NCBI GenBank assembly: GCA_016713725.1
Contig: JADJOO010000001.1
Coordinates: forward strand, 51,001 to 115,000
Origin: Pseudomonadota bacterium
GTDB lineage: Bacteria; Pseudomonadota; Gammaproteobacteria; Steroidobacterales; Steroidobacteraceae
Direction of reading: 5' to 3'
Length of the DNA: 64,000 nucleotides
Both the position numbers and the translations under genes were made by a program. Every line of letters starts with the position of its first letter. Positions within the stretch are counted from its first letter, which is position 1. The notes below the pieces were generated by a model. That model searched no databases. It was not told the origin of the DNA and worked only from the letters and a program-made list of their open reading frames with translations. This document shows, in pieces, positions 17,202 to 27,035 of the stretch.

Positions 17202-18191
17202 ATGCAAGCAGCGTGGTTCGAGAAGTTTGGCGCCGCACGCGACGTACTCGTGGTCGGCGAGAAGCCGACGCCCGTCGTAGGCCCTGGTGAGGTGCTGGTG
17301 CGTTTGCGCACGAGCGGTGTCAATCCTTCCGACGTCAAGAAGCGCGCCGGCTCGTTCCCCAACCTGCTCGACGACGGCTACGTGATCCCGAACAGCGACG
17401 GCGCCGGCGTGATCGAGGCGGTCGGCGAAGGGGTCGACTCGAAACGAGTCGGCGAAAAGGTCTGGGTCTACCAGGCACAGTTCGGCAGGAGCTGCGGCAC
17501 GGCGGCGCAGTACGTGGCGCTCGACTCGCTGCGAGCCGTCACCTTGCCGATCGAGGCAGGCTTCGATGTCGGCGCGTGTGCCGGCATCCCCATCATGACG
17601 GCGCACCGTTGCGTGCACGCGGATGGCCCGATTGCAGGTCAGACCGTACTGGTGACCGGCGGTGCTGGACGAGTCGGCTACTACGCCATCCAGTGGGCGA
17701 GGATGGCAGGTGCCAGGGTCATAGCGTCTGCGAGCAATCCCCGTGACGAGGCCGTGTGTCGTGCAGCTGGTGCGAAGCATGTTCTCAATCACCGAGAGCC
17801 CGGTTGGGGCGAGCGCGTCAAGGTGCTCAACGACGGCAAGCCGGTCGATCGCGTAGTCGACGTCGAGTTCGGCGCGAACCTGCCGGAAGTCCTGAACTGC
17901 ATCCGCACCAGCGGCGTGATCGCGACGTACTCGTCGACGCAGGTGAAAGAGCCGCCGTTGCCTTTTTTCCGCGTGATGTACCTCGACCTGGCCGTCCGCT
18001 TCGTGATCGTGTATTCGATGCCAGAGCCGGCCAAGAAGCTCGCTGTCGCGGACATCACGCAGGCATTCCATCATGCCATGCTCCAGCACCGCATCGCGGA
18101 GCGTGTGCCACTTCGCGAGATCGCCCGCGCCAACGAACTGGTGGAACAGGGCGGCTCCAACGGATGCGTCGTCGTCACCATCGATGGGTGA
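17202..18191 (+). CDS. NADPH:quinone reductase-like MDR oxidoreductase
   Basis: 329 aa, zinc-independent medium-chain dehydrogenase/reductase. The N-terminal GroES-like domain contains LRTSGVNPSDVKKRAG and SDGAGVIEAVGEGV; the Rossmann domain has the nucleotide-binding loop VTGGAGRVGYYAIQWARMAGA. No catalytic or structural Zn cysteine cluster is seen, which fits quinone or enone reductases. An enoyl or quinone substrate is likely, but the exact one is unknown. It lies between the SDR and the carboxylesterase genes, all on one strand with short gaps, as in a small catabolic operon. Confidence 0.85.
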   Translation: MQAAWFEKFGAARDVLVVGEKPTPVVGPGEVLVRLRTSGVNPSDVKKRAGSFPNLLDDGYVIPNSDGAGVIEAVGEGVDSKRVGEKVWVYQAQFGRSCGTAAQYVALDSLRAVTLPIEAGFDVGACAGIPIMTAHRCVHADGPIAGQTVLVTGGAGRVGYYAIQWARMAGARVIASASNPRDEAVCRAAGAKHVLNHREPGWGERVKVLNDGKPVDRVVDVEFGANLPEVLNCIRTSGVIATYSSTQVKEPPLPFFRVMYLDLAVRFVIVYSMPEPAKKLAVADITQAFHHAMLQHRIAERVPLREIARANELVEQGGSNGCVVVTIDG

Positions 18192-18198
18192 CACCGCC

Positions 18199-19743
18199 AT
18201 GACGTCGCGGCGGCGGGTGCTCATCGGCGCAGCGCTGCTGTGCCTGTCGTTCACGTCCGGCCTGCACGCCGAATTGACCACCGGCGCGATGCAGCACGCC
18301 CCGCGCGTCGAGGCCAATGGGGAATCGCTGCATGGCGCGTACGCCGAGTCGTCGCCGACAGTCGCGGTCTTCAGGGGCATACCATTCGCGGCCCCGCCGG
18401 TCGGCGACTTGCGCTGGCGTGAACCGCTGCCGCCGCAACCACGTGCCGGCACGCTGCAAGCCACGGCATTCGCGCCAGCCTGCTACCAGGACGCCTACCT
18501 CACGGACTGGTACCGGCGCGTAGGAGCGGTTTTCGGGGCCCCGGCGAGTGCGTTTGTCGATCCCGCCGTCAGCGAGGACTGCCTGTACCTGAACGTCTGG
18601 ACGCCGCAACTCGACGGCAAGGCGAAGCTACCGGTCATGGTGTGGATCTATGGCGGCAGCAATCGCTCCGGCTGGTCGTTCGAGCCGAATTACCACGGCT
18701 CGCACCTCGCCCGACGCGGCAACGTGGTCGTCGTGACGATCGCCTACCGCGTGGGCATTTTCGGTTTTTCGGACACCCCGATCTGCGTGGCGCGGAATAC
18801 CCGACGAACTTCGCTCTGCTCGACCAGGTCGCCGCACTGCGCTGGTTGCGCGCGAATGTCGCAGCCTTCGGCGGCGACCCGGACAACGTGACGCTATTTG
18901 GCGAATCCGCCGGTGCAACCAATATCGGCTATCTCGTGAACTCACCGCTCGCGCGCGGACTGTTCCACCGCGCCGTGAGCCAGAGTGGCGGCTTCCAGAT
19001 GCAGGATCGACTGGACGGGTCCCACGCCGAGGCCGCCGGCGTGGCGTTGAGCGCGCAGCTTGCCGGCGAACCCGACCTGGCGGCGCTGCGCCGGCTCGAG
19101 CCGCGAGATCTGGGAGGCAGCCCTGCGCCACGTGCCCGACCATCCCTACACGCCGGTGGTCGACGGCAAGTCGGTCCTTGCGAGCCCGGCGCGGGCGTAC
19201 GCAGGTGAGGGCATTCCGTACGACCTGCTGATCGGCAGCAACGAGGACGAGTGGTACATGTATGTCGATGCCGACCCGCAAGGACTCGCGAAGGACCTGG
19301 CGGCCATCGCACCGGCAGCACGCGGTCTGCTCGAGGCGCGGGCCGCGCGGGAACCCGACGTGCGCACGGGACGCGACAAGGCGGTCACCCTCGTCAACAT
19401 GGTTTGTCCGTCGTACCTGATGGCGGGCGCAGCGCGCAGTGCAGGTCACAACGCATGGGTGTATCAATTCACGCGCGTGCGTCCCGGGCCCGGCGGCGTC
19501 GCGCTGCGCTCGTATCACGGTGCCGAAATTCCCTACGTGTTCGACACGCACGACGACTGGCTCGCGCATGCTGCGGCCGATGATGTCCTGACGGACCGCA
19601 TGATCGATTACTGGAGCAGCTTCGCCCGTTACGGCGATCCGAATGGCCCTCACAAAGGCGTATGGCCACTGTTCGATCCAGAGGATCCGCGTGCCATGAA
19701 ACTCGGCGACCAGATGGCGCCGATGGCCGCCGCCGACTACTAA
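18199..19743 (+). CDS. Type-B carboxylesterase, twice frameshifted in this sequence
   Basis: A secreted carboxylesterase: signal peptide VLIGAALLCLSFTSGLHA, then FRGIPFAAPPVGDLRWREP, SEDCLYLNVWTP, the oxyanion-hole segment VWIYGGSN, the nucleophile elbow FGESAGA, the acidic residue in GSNEDEWYM and the catalytic His in SYHGAEIPYVF. Two breaks disrupt it: one T is missing at the T-run 18765-18769 (restoring it gives GFFGHPDLRGAEYP), and one extra base lies at about 19101-19102 (removal gives LEREIWEAALRHVPDHPY). Corrected length is 514 aa, normal for the family. Sequencing error is more likely than decay because the remaining codons are intact. Confidence 0.82.
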
Positions 19744-19828
19744 CTGTGCCGAAACCTGGCCGGCGACCTCTATCCAGGCCTGGCAGAACTGACCACGCAC
19801 GACGATGCCACGCACCCAGAGGCGACTG

Positions 19829-21384
19829 ATGGAAGATCACAACGACCACGCGTCCGTGCGGCGCACCGACTGGCCGATGTTCGTCACCACGGTGCTCGTG
19901 ATCCTGATGCTGTCGGTGCCCATGATTGCGTTCAAGGACCAGGCGGCTGGCGTGATCACCGCGGCCTACGACGCCATCACCAGGAGTGTCGGGCTGCTCT
20001 ACCTGTGGTACGGCACCGGCGCGGTCGCGTTCCTCCTCTGGCTCGCATTCGGTCGCTACGGCAAGGTCCGGCTCGGCGACAGCGACAGCCGCCCTGAGTT
20101 CTCGACCCTCAGCTGGGTCGGCATGCTGTTCTGCGCGGGCGTAGGAGCCGGGTTGCTTTACTGGGCTGTCATCGAATGGGGCTATTACATCGACAAGCCG
20201 CCCTACGGCCTCGAGCCATGCAGCGCCAGCGCCATCGAATGGGCCGCGGGCTACGGACTGTTCCACTGGGGCATCACCGGGTGGGCGATCTTCTGCCTGC
20301 CGACCATCGCGATCGCCTATCCGTACTACGTTCGCAAGGTTCCGTACCTGCGCGCCAGCACGGGCACCAGTGGCGTGCTGCCGGGCGGTGTCACCGGCAG
20401 GCCAGGGCGCGTCGTCGACTTCCTGTACATGGTCAACCTGATCTGCGGCACGGGCACTTCGCTCGGCCTGTCGACGCCGATGATTGCGGCCGCCGTGGCG
20501 AAGCTTTTTCGGTCTCGAGCACGACTTCGTGCTCGAGGTCGCCGTGGTGATCGTCTGTATCGCGATCTTCGGCACCAGCGCCTACCTCGGGCTCAAGCGC
20601 GGCTTCAAGCGGCTGGCGGACGCGAACATGCTGGCCGCCCTGCTGCTGTTGTTCTTCGTGCTGGCCGTGGGACCAACGCTGTTCATCCTCAAGATGGGCA
20701 CCAACGGCATTGGACTCGTACTGCAGAACTTCATCCGCATGAACACCTGGACGGATCCGGTGGCCAACACCGGGTTCGTCGAGAACTGGACGATCTTCTA
20801 CTGGGCCTGGTGGCTGGCGTACGGCCCGTTCGTCGGCATTTTCGTCACGCGCATCTCGCACGGTCGCACCATCCGCAACGTGATCGGCGGCATGCTCACG
20901 TTCGGGAGCCTCGGCGCGGCGATGTTCTTCATCGTGCTCGGCAACTACGCGCTGAACCTTGAACTGTCCGGGGCGCTCAACGTCACCGGACTCATGCAGA
21001 GCGTCGGGGAGGCGCAGGCGATCACCGCCGTCATGTCCTCGTTGCCATGGGGCACGCTGGTGCTGGCGACGTTCGCCGTCGTCGCTACGCTGCTGCTGGT
21101 GACCACCTATGATTCCGCTTCATACACGCTCGCCTCGGTCTCCACGATGCGCCTCGAGGCAGGCCTGGACCCGGCGCGCTGGAACCGCGTGTTCTGGGCC
21201 TGCGCGCTCGGCGTTCTGCCGATCACGCTCATGTGCATCGACGGCGGGCTCAAGGTGATCCTCTCCGCGACCATCGTCTGTTCGCTACCGCTGCTGGCCG
21301 TCGGCGTGCTGATGGTAGCGTCGCTGCTGAAGATGCTGCGCGAGGACGAGGCGCGCCGGCCTGCCGACCGGGCCACGACCATGA
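19829..21384 (+). CDS. BCCT-family betaine/choline/carnitine-type transporter, frameshifted in this sequence
   Basis: A multi-pass inner-membrane symporter of the BCCT family with about 12 hydrophobic segments. Family hallmarks: CAGVGAGLLYWAVIEW, LFHWGITGWAIF, the substrate-site aromatic region NWTIFYWAWWLAYGPFVGIF, and FITR-like VTRISHGRTIRNVIGG. A T-run at 20505-20509 carries one extra T; dropping it joins AVAKLF to GLEHDFVLEVAVV. In the sequence as given no stop separates this gene from the next protein. If one further base is extra near 21340-21375, the transporter ends at TGA 21382-21384 (517 aa) and overlaps the next ATG as ATGA; I favour this. Likely role: uptake of glycine betaine, choline or a related compatible solute. 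Confidence 0.8.
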
Positions 21385-22173
21385 CCAACACAGTGATCGC
21401 CGGCACCGGCCTCCGAACGGTCGCTGCGCCTGTGAACCGGCAATTCACGATCTCGGCCCGTGGCAAGGCCGCCGCCATGCCGATCCAGATGTTCATGAAG
21501 CGGCACTTCAGCGAAATTCCCGTCGCCCAGATCGACAGCTTCTTCGGGTTTACCACCGACAAGAGCACGCTCTATGGCGGCCGCATCTACGGCGGCACGG
21601 AGATCAGCGCCTATGACCTCAAGTCGATGTACGGCATGGGCATCGGCCTGCGGTTGCCGTTGACCAACCACGACGCCTCGCCGGAGGAATACACCGCGAA
21701 TCTGCCGCTGCTCGAGAAGCACCACCGGCCGGGAAACTCGATCATCGTCACCAACGACAACCTGGCGCGGTGGATACGCAGGGGATTTTCCGGGTATCGT
21801 CTCGAGGCGAGCGTGATCAAGAACATCGACAGCCTGGAGAAGATCGAGAAAGCGTCCGGCATCTACGACAGCATCATCCTGCCGATGAGCGCGAACGAGG
21901 ACGAGGCCTTCCCTGGCGTCGATAGGGAACAAGGCGCAGATCACGCTGTTTGCCAACGCCGGTTGCGCCCTGACGTGTCCGTCCAGGATCTGCTATCCGA
22001 GCATCTCGACGGCCAACAAGACCGGCGACAAGTCGCTGTTCCGGTGCTCCCAGCAACTGAAGTACCGGGAATTGCTCGGGATGCAGGACTTCGACCTCGA
22101 CCATCTCGAGAGTCTTGGGTTCCATCGGTTCAAGTTGCTGCGCGCCCGCGACGGCAACATCACGGGCGCCTGA
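21381..22173 (+). CDS. Uncharacterised cysteine-motif protein downstream of BCCT transporter, frameshifted
   Basis: I do not recognise this protein with confidence. Corrected for one extra C in CCC 21911-21913, it is 263 aa. Its N-terminal two thirds alternates strands and helices like a TIM barrel (QIDSFFGFTTDKSTLYGG, SIIVTNDNLARWIRRGF, YDSIILPMSANEDEAF). Near the C-terminus is a tight cysteine cluster GCALTCPSRICYPSIS with a fourth Cys in LFRCSQQ, spaced like an Fe-S or radical-type site. By eye it resembles the peptidase-U32/UbiU-UbiV type of barrel, but that is only a suggestion. It is fused to, or starts at an ATGA overlap with, the BCCT transporter. A natural fusion cannot be excluded. 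Confidence 0.6.
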
Positions 22174-22374
22174 GCGAGCCAACCCGTCAGGCGATGCGGG
22201 CAGGGGGCCAGCGCCGGGCTCGACGTAACGCAAAGCCGTGCGAGCCCCGTGGGGCCTTAGAATGCGAGTTCAGCCAGGGTTGAGGGGCTGTCCGGAAGCG
22301 TTCAGTTAAGCGTAGCCCTTTGATCCACAAAGAAAAACTGTTAGTCTCGCCGCCCCGCGGACAAAGGACTGAGC

Positions 22375-24207
22375 ATGTGCGGAATCGTTGGTGCCATCGC
22401 GCAGCGTGATGTCGTTCCCATCCTGATCGAGGGGCTGCGACGCCTCGAGTACCGGGGCTACGACTCGGCGGGAGTCGCCGTGCTGAGCGACACCGGCACG
22501 ATCAAGCGGCTGCGGGCGGTCGGCAAGGTTCGCATGCTGCAGGATGCGCTAGATGCGGATCCCACGAGCGGTCTGCTCGGCATAGCACACACCCGCTGGG
22601 CCACGCACGGGGTGCCGAGCGAGCGTAACGCGCACCCGCACATCTCCAGGGACGGCATCGCGCTCGTCCACAACGGCATCATCGAAAACCACGAAGAGCT
22701 GCGTGCGGAACTGCAGGGAGCCGGCTACGAGTTCACCTCCGAGACCGACACCGAAGTGATCGCTCACCGCGTTCACTATCACCTGCAGAAAACCAGCGAC
22801 CTGTTCAAGGCGGTCCGCGCGACCGTCGCCGAGCTCGAAGGTGCGTATGCGCTGGTCGTGATTTCGCAGAAGGACCCCGAGCGCCTCGTCCTTGCGCGCC
22901 AGGGTTGCCCGGTCGTCATCGGCCTGGGTGATGGCGAAAACTTCGTCGCGTCCGACGTGGCCGCGCTGCTGCCGGTGACACGCAAGTTCATCTTCCTCGA
23001 GGAAGGCGACGTCTGCGAAGTCCGCCGCGACCGCTACCGCATCCTGGACAAGGACGGCAATACGGTCCAGCGCAACGTGCACGAGAGCGAGCTCTCGGCC
23101 GACGCGGCGGAGAAGGGCGACTTTCGCACTACATGCTGAAGGAAATCCATGAGCAGCCGCGCGCCGTCGCACAGACGCTCGAGGAACGTGTCGCTGGCGG
23201 CAAGCTGCTGGAGGCTGCGTTCGGTCCGGCGGCACAGGTTGTGTTTGCGAAGACCGAGGCAGTGCGCATCGTTGCGTGTGGCACCAGCTTCCACGCAGCT
23301 TCGGTGGCGAAGTATTTCATCGAGCAGATCTGCCGGCTGCCGTGCTGGGTCGAAATCGCGAGCGAGTATCGCTATCGCAATCCGGTCGTGCCGAAGAACA
23401 CGCTGTTCGTCAGCGTCTCGCAGTCGGGCGAAACGGCGGATACGCTGGCCGCGCTGCGCCTCGCCAAGCAGGCGGGCTACCTGTCGCAGCTCGCGATCTG
23501 CAACGTGCCGGAAAGCTCGCTGGTCCGCGAGTCCAATCTCGTCATGCTGACTCGCGCGGGCCCCGAGATCGGCGTGGCATCCACGAAGGCATTTACGACG
23601 CAGCTGACGGCGCTCGGCATGCTGGTGGTGGCACTTGCCAAGTTCCATGGCGCCGATGCCGAGCGTGAGCGTGGTCTGGTACAGCGCCTGCTCGGCATTC
23701 CGTCGCTGATCGAGGCGACGCTGAAGCTCGATCCGGTCATCGACGAACTGGCGAAACGCTTCGTCGACAAGCAGCACGCGCTGTTCCTCGGCCGCGGCCC
23801 GATGTGCCCGATCGCGATGGAAGGCGCGCTCAAGCTCAAGGGAAATCTCGTACATCCACGCCGAGGCGTATCCGGCGGGCGAGCTCAAGCACGGCCCGCT
23901 CGCGCTCGTCGACAAGGACATGCCGATCATCACGATCGCGCCGAACAACGACCTGCTCGAGAAGCTGAAGTCGAACCTGCAGGAAGTGCGGGCGCGGCGG
24001 CGAGCTGCCGTGTTCGCGGATCCGGAGTCAGGTATGGAATCGTCCGACGGCGTGCACGTGATCGAGATGCCGCGGCACGTCAGCTATTTCCAGGCGCCGG
24101 CGGTGTACACGATTCCACTGCAGCTGCTGGCGTACCACTGCGCCATTCTCAAGGGCACGGATGTCGATCAGCCACGGAATCTGGCGAAGTCGGTGACGGT
24201 GGAGTAG
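22375..24207 (+). CDS. glmS: Glutamine--fructose-6-phosphate aminotransferase GlmS, frameshifted in this sequence
   Basis: First step of UDP-GlcNAc synthesis: fructose-6-P plus glutamine to glucosamine-6-P. The N-terminal Ntn glutaminase starts CGIVGAIAQR, so the Cys nucleophile is exposed after Met removal, followed by RLEYRGYDSAG and HTRWATHG. Two SIS domains follow (ACGTSFHAA, VSQSGETADT, LGRGPMCPIAMEGALKLK) with the canonical end RNLAKSVTVE. Two breaks: one C missing near 23127 (restores GDFRHYMLKEIHEQP) and one extra G in 23840-23842 (restores KLKEISYIHAEAYPAGELK). Corrected length 610 aa equals the family norm. GlmS is normally essential, so the breaks are most likely sequence errors. 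AAGGA lies 8 nt before the start. Confidence 0.92.
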
Positions 24208-24234
24208 CGGCGACCTGATTGCGACAATTCAGCG

Positions 24235-24272
24235 CTGAAAACAAAGTCGCTTACTGAAAACAAAGTCGCTTA
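24235..24272. repeat. Two perfect 19-bp tandem repeats
   Basis: The unit CTGAAAACAAAGTCGCTTA occurs twice head to tail (24235-24253 and 24254-24272), in the gap between glmS and the IS110-type element. A third partial start (CTG) follows. No gene overlaps it. Confidence 0.9.
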
Positions 24273-24421
24273 CTGGACTAACTGAAAAGCCGCGGTCTGT
24301 CTCAAAGCAGCATCGTTTGCTCGGCAGTTGTTGAAAGCAATGGGATGGACCCCTCCCTCCCTACGGCATCGAGTGCCAGACTGGAATGTGAAATCACCAG
24401 TCACGGAATGAGGAGGTCGTC

Positions 24422-25451
24422 ATGAAGCTTACTCGCGTGGGTGTGGATTTGGCCAAGCAGGTTTTCCAGGTGCACGGCGTGGATCGGGCGGAGCGCCCGG
24501 TCTGGTGCAAGCGTTTGAAGCGCAGCCGATGGATCGCGGAGCTGGAGCGTGACGTCGAGCCAGGCGCCGAGATCCGCATGGAAGCCTGCGGCAGCGCGCA
24601 TCACTGGGCCCGGGTTTTGCAGGGCAAGGGATACCGGGTGAAACTGATCGCCCCGCAGTTCGTGAAGCCCTACGTGAAGACCAACAAGACCGATGCGAAC
24701 GACGCCGAGACGATCTGCGAGGCGATGAGCCGGCCGAGCATGCGGTTCGTGGCGGTGAAGACCGTCGAGCAGCAGGATCTGCAGGCGGTGCATCGGGTGC
24801 GATCGAGCCTGATCTGGGAGCGGACTGCCAAGGCGAACCAACTGCGTGGGCTCGTCTACGAGTACGGCCTGGTGGCGCCTCGAGAGATCAGTTCCCTGCG
24901 GCGAGCGGTTCCGCAGTGGCTGGAGGATGCGGAGAATGGCCTGACCGTACGCTTCCGATCACTGCTGGCCGGCTTGTACCGTGATCTGAAGCAACTCGAC
25001 GAACGGGTGCGCGAGCTTGATCAGGAAGTCGCCGCGATCACTCGTGAGCACGAGCCCGTCCGCCGACTCATGCAGATCAACGGCGTTGGCCCGTTGATCG
25101 CCAGCGCGCTGTACGCGCTGGTCGGCGATGCGAGGCAGTACCGCAACGGTCGTGATCTGGCGGTGGCTCCGGGACTGACCAGGCAGCGCAGCTCGGGCGG
25201 CAAGGAGAAGCTGCTGAGCATCAGCAAAGCGCGGCGACGAGTACGTGCGCACGCTGCTGATCCACGGCGCACGCTCGGCGTTGCGCACGGCGCCAGGCAG
25301 GACGGATCGGATCAGTCGCTGGGCCTTGGAGCTCGCGGAGCGCTCACATCCGAACGTCGCTGTGACGGCGCTCGCCAACAAGACCGCCCGGGTCGCCTGG
25401 GCGATGCTGAGGCATGGAGCGAACTATGAACCGGAGCGCGTGGCGGCCTGA
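24422..25451 (+). CDS. IS110-family transposase, frameshifted in this sequence
   Basis: DEDD-type recombinase: RuvC-like N-terminal domain with GVDLAKQVFQVHG (first Asp), MEACGSAHHWAR (Glu) and KTNKTDANDAETICEA (two Asp), a coiled linker (about residues 170-215), and a C-terminal Tnp_20 domain with LMQINGVGPLIASAL and RQRSSGGKEK, where the conserved Ser lies. An extra A in AAA 25226-25228 breaks the frame; removing it gives ISKRGDEYVRTLLIHGARS and 342 aa, a normal length. AGGAGG lies just upstream of the ATG. Activity depends on whether the frameshift is real. Confidence 0.88.
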
Positions 25452-25703
25452 GGCCATGCGTCCCGACTGATCGAGGAGAACATCACCGCGGTTGCGAGCA
25501 CTCCGAAGGATGGCGAACAGGTCGAACCGGCGTCGGAATAACCTGAGAGTGTCAAGGGCGCGAAGCCCGGCAAAGCAATGAGAAACCGACGCGCGAATAG
25601 CCCATCGTGGCCCGACCTCGGCTGATCGAGGTCAGACAGAGGCCGGATATACGTGAGCAGTCGTACCTCGTCGCCAGAGAACGGAGTGCTAGCAAAGTGG
25701 GGT
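25452..25703 (+). ncRNA. Possible bridge/seek-RNA region of the IS110-type element
   Basis: This 250-nt stretch between the transposase stop and the right inverted repeat has no credible gene. In IS1111-type elements the guide RNA that pairs with donor and target is encoded here, so this is the expected place. I infer it from position only and have not verified a fold. Confidence 0.3.
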
Positions 25704-25715
25704 GGGGTCCATATA

Positions 25716-25735
25716 CGGACATTCAACAATGTCCG
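25716..25735. repeat. Perfect palindrome between the two insertion sequences
   Basis: CGGACATT (25716-25723) pairs perfectly with AATGTCCG (25728-25735) around CAAC. It lies between the right repeat of the IS110-type element and the left repeat of the IS30 element. Both families are known to use structured or palindromic targets, so this may be a target remnant. Confidence 0.6.
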
Positions 25736-25742
25736 GGTTCGG

Positions 25743-26973
25743 TTGCGGGTTCAACTGGTCGATGCAACACCTAAACTCTGATCGTAGAGCGGAGGGCGTT
25801 GTAAATGAAGTACCGGACCAGGACTTTCTATACCGCGACACAGAAGTCTTTGATGTGGGAGCGCTGGCGAGAGGGCGATACGCTGCACGCCATCGCCAAG
25901 ATGTTCGATCGGAGGCACACCTCGGTTCACCACATTCTGGCGAGAAGCGGTGGCATACGACCCGCGGAGAGGCGCCGTTCTGCACGAGTTCTGACGCTCT
26001 TGGAGCGTGAGGAGATCTCACGCGGTACCCGAGCGGGACTGTCGATCCGGTCCATCGCTCGTTCGCTCGGGCGGCCACCGAGCACCGTCAGTCGCGAGAT
26101 CCGACGCAACGGCGACCGCGACAGCTATCGTGCGAGCGAGGCCGACACGGCGGCCTGGGATCGGGCCCAGCGACCGAAGCGCTGTAAACTGGCCCGGAAC
26201 CGCACACTGGCCCACCTGGTGGCCGGCAAGCTGCGGCTGCAGTGGTCGCCGTATCAGGTGGCCGGTTGGCTCAAGCGTACTTACCCGCAGGACGAGAGCC
26301 GTCAGGTGTCGCACGAGACGATCTACCGCACGTTGTTCATCCAGGCTCGCGGGGCCCTGAAGAAGGAGCTCCTGCAGCACCCGCGACGGACTCGGGGCAT
26401 GCGACGCTCGCGTCACTACTCGCAGAAGACCGCCACCCACGGTCGCATCACAGAGACGGTGTCGATCAGCGAGCGGCCCGCCGAGGCGGAGGACCGAGCT
26501 GTACCAGGCCACTGGGAAGGCGACCTGCTCTTCGGCAGCAACAACAGCCAGATCGCGACGCTGGTCGAACGCCACACACGCTATGTGATGCTTGTCCGAG
26601 TAGCCCGCAAGGACAGCGAGACGGTCATCAACGCACTCATCAAGCAGGCGCACAAGCTGTCCCGCGAGCTGTACAAGTCGCTGACCTGGGATCGTGGCTC
26701 GGAGATGGCCGAGCACAAGCGCTTCTCGCTGGCGACCGACGTGAAGGTCTTCTTCTGTGATCCGCAGCAGCCCTGGCAGCGTGGCTCGAACGAGAACACC
26801 AACGGCTTGTTGCGTCAGTACTTCCCTAAAGGGATGGATCTATCGGATATTAGCCAGAGCAAGCTCGACGCCGTCGCTCGACAGCTGAACGAACGTCCCC
26901 GGCAGACGCTCTGCTTCGAGACACCGGCGGAGCGCTTTGCTCAATGCGTTGCGTCGACCGGTTGAATCCGCAG
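25743..26973 (+). mobile_element. IS30-family insertion sequence, intact
   Basis: A 1.23-kb element with imperfect 30-bp inverted repeats: 25743-25772 and 26944-26973 match at about 24 of 30 positions when one is reverse-complemented. The shared core GGTTCAACTGGTCGATGCAA resembles known IS30-type ends. It encodes one intact transposase whose last codons run into the right repeat, as is usual for IS30. It lies about 30 bp from the right end of the IS110-type element. Confidence 0.85.
25805..26965 (+). CDS. IS30-family transposase
   Basis: 386 aa, uninterrupted. An N-terminal helix-turn-helix (RSIARSLGRPPSTVSREIRR) binds the ends. The DDE catalytic core shows the first Asp in GHWEGDLLFGSNNS, the second in LTWDRGSEMAEHKRF and the Glu in GSNENTNGLLRQYFPKG, with the family segment DLSDISQSKLDAVARQLNER after it. 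All three catalytic residues are present, so the element may be active. Codon use and GC match the surroundings, so it gives no clear sign of very recent arrival. Confidence 0.95.
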   Translation: MKYRTRTFYTATQKSLMWERWREGDTLHAIAKMFDRRHTSVHHILARSGGIRPAERRRSARVLTLLEREEISRGTRAGLSIRSIARSLGRPPSTVSREIRRNGDRDSYRASEADTAAWDRAQRPKRCKLARNRTLAHLVAGKLRLQWSPYQVAGWLKRTYPQDESRQVSHETIYRTLFIQARGALKKELLQHPRRTRGMRRSRHYSQKTATHGRITETVSISERPAEAEDRAVPGHWEGDLLFGSNNSQIATLVERHTRYVMLVRVARKDSETVINALIKQAHKLSRELYKSLTWDRGSEMAEHKRFSLATDVKVFFCDPQQPWQRGSNENTNGLLRQYFPKGMDLSDISQSKLDAVARQLNERPRQTLCFETPAERFAQCVASTG

Positions 26974-27035
26974 CCACGAGCGGCCCTTAGAGCGAGAGCA
27001 GATCGCTCCGGAGGAGGCGCGAATTATAGGAATGC

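Larger units (their letters stand above)
24345..25712 (+). mobile_element. IS110-family element, IS1111-type
   Basis: About 1.37 kb. It is bounded by short sub-terminal inverted repeats, ATGGACCCC at 24345-24353 and GGGGTCCAT at 25704-25712, and contains one DEDD transposase gene. The non-coding space is short on the left (about 70 nt) and long on the right (about 250 nt). Sub-terminal inverted repeats and a long right-hand non-coding region are features of the IS1111 subgroup. Exact outer ends and the target site cannot be fixed from one copy. Confidence 0.7.

Noticed and set aside
22174..22374. A glmS ribozyme or riboswitch upstream of glmS
   Set aside because: The glmS ribozyme core is not seen, and it is mainly a Firmicutes feature. 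Only a weak promoter-like TTGATC/TAGTCT pair is present.
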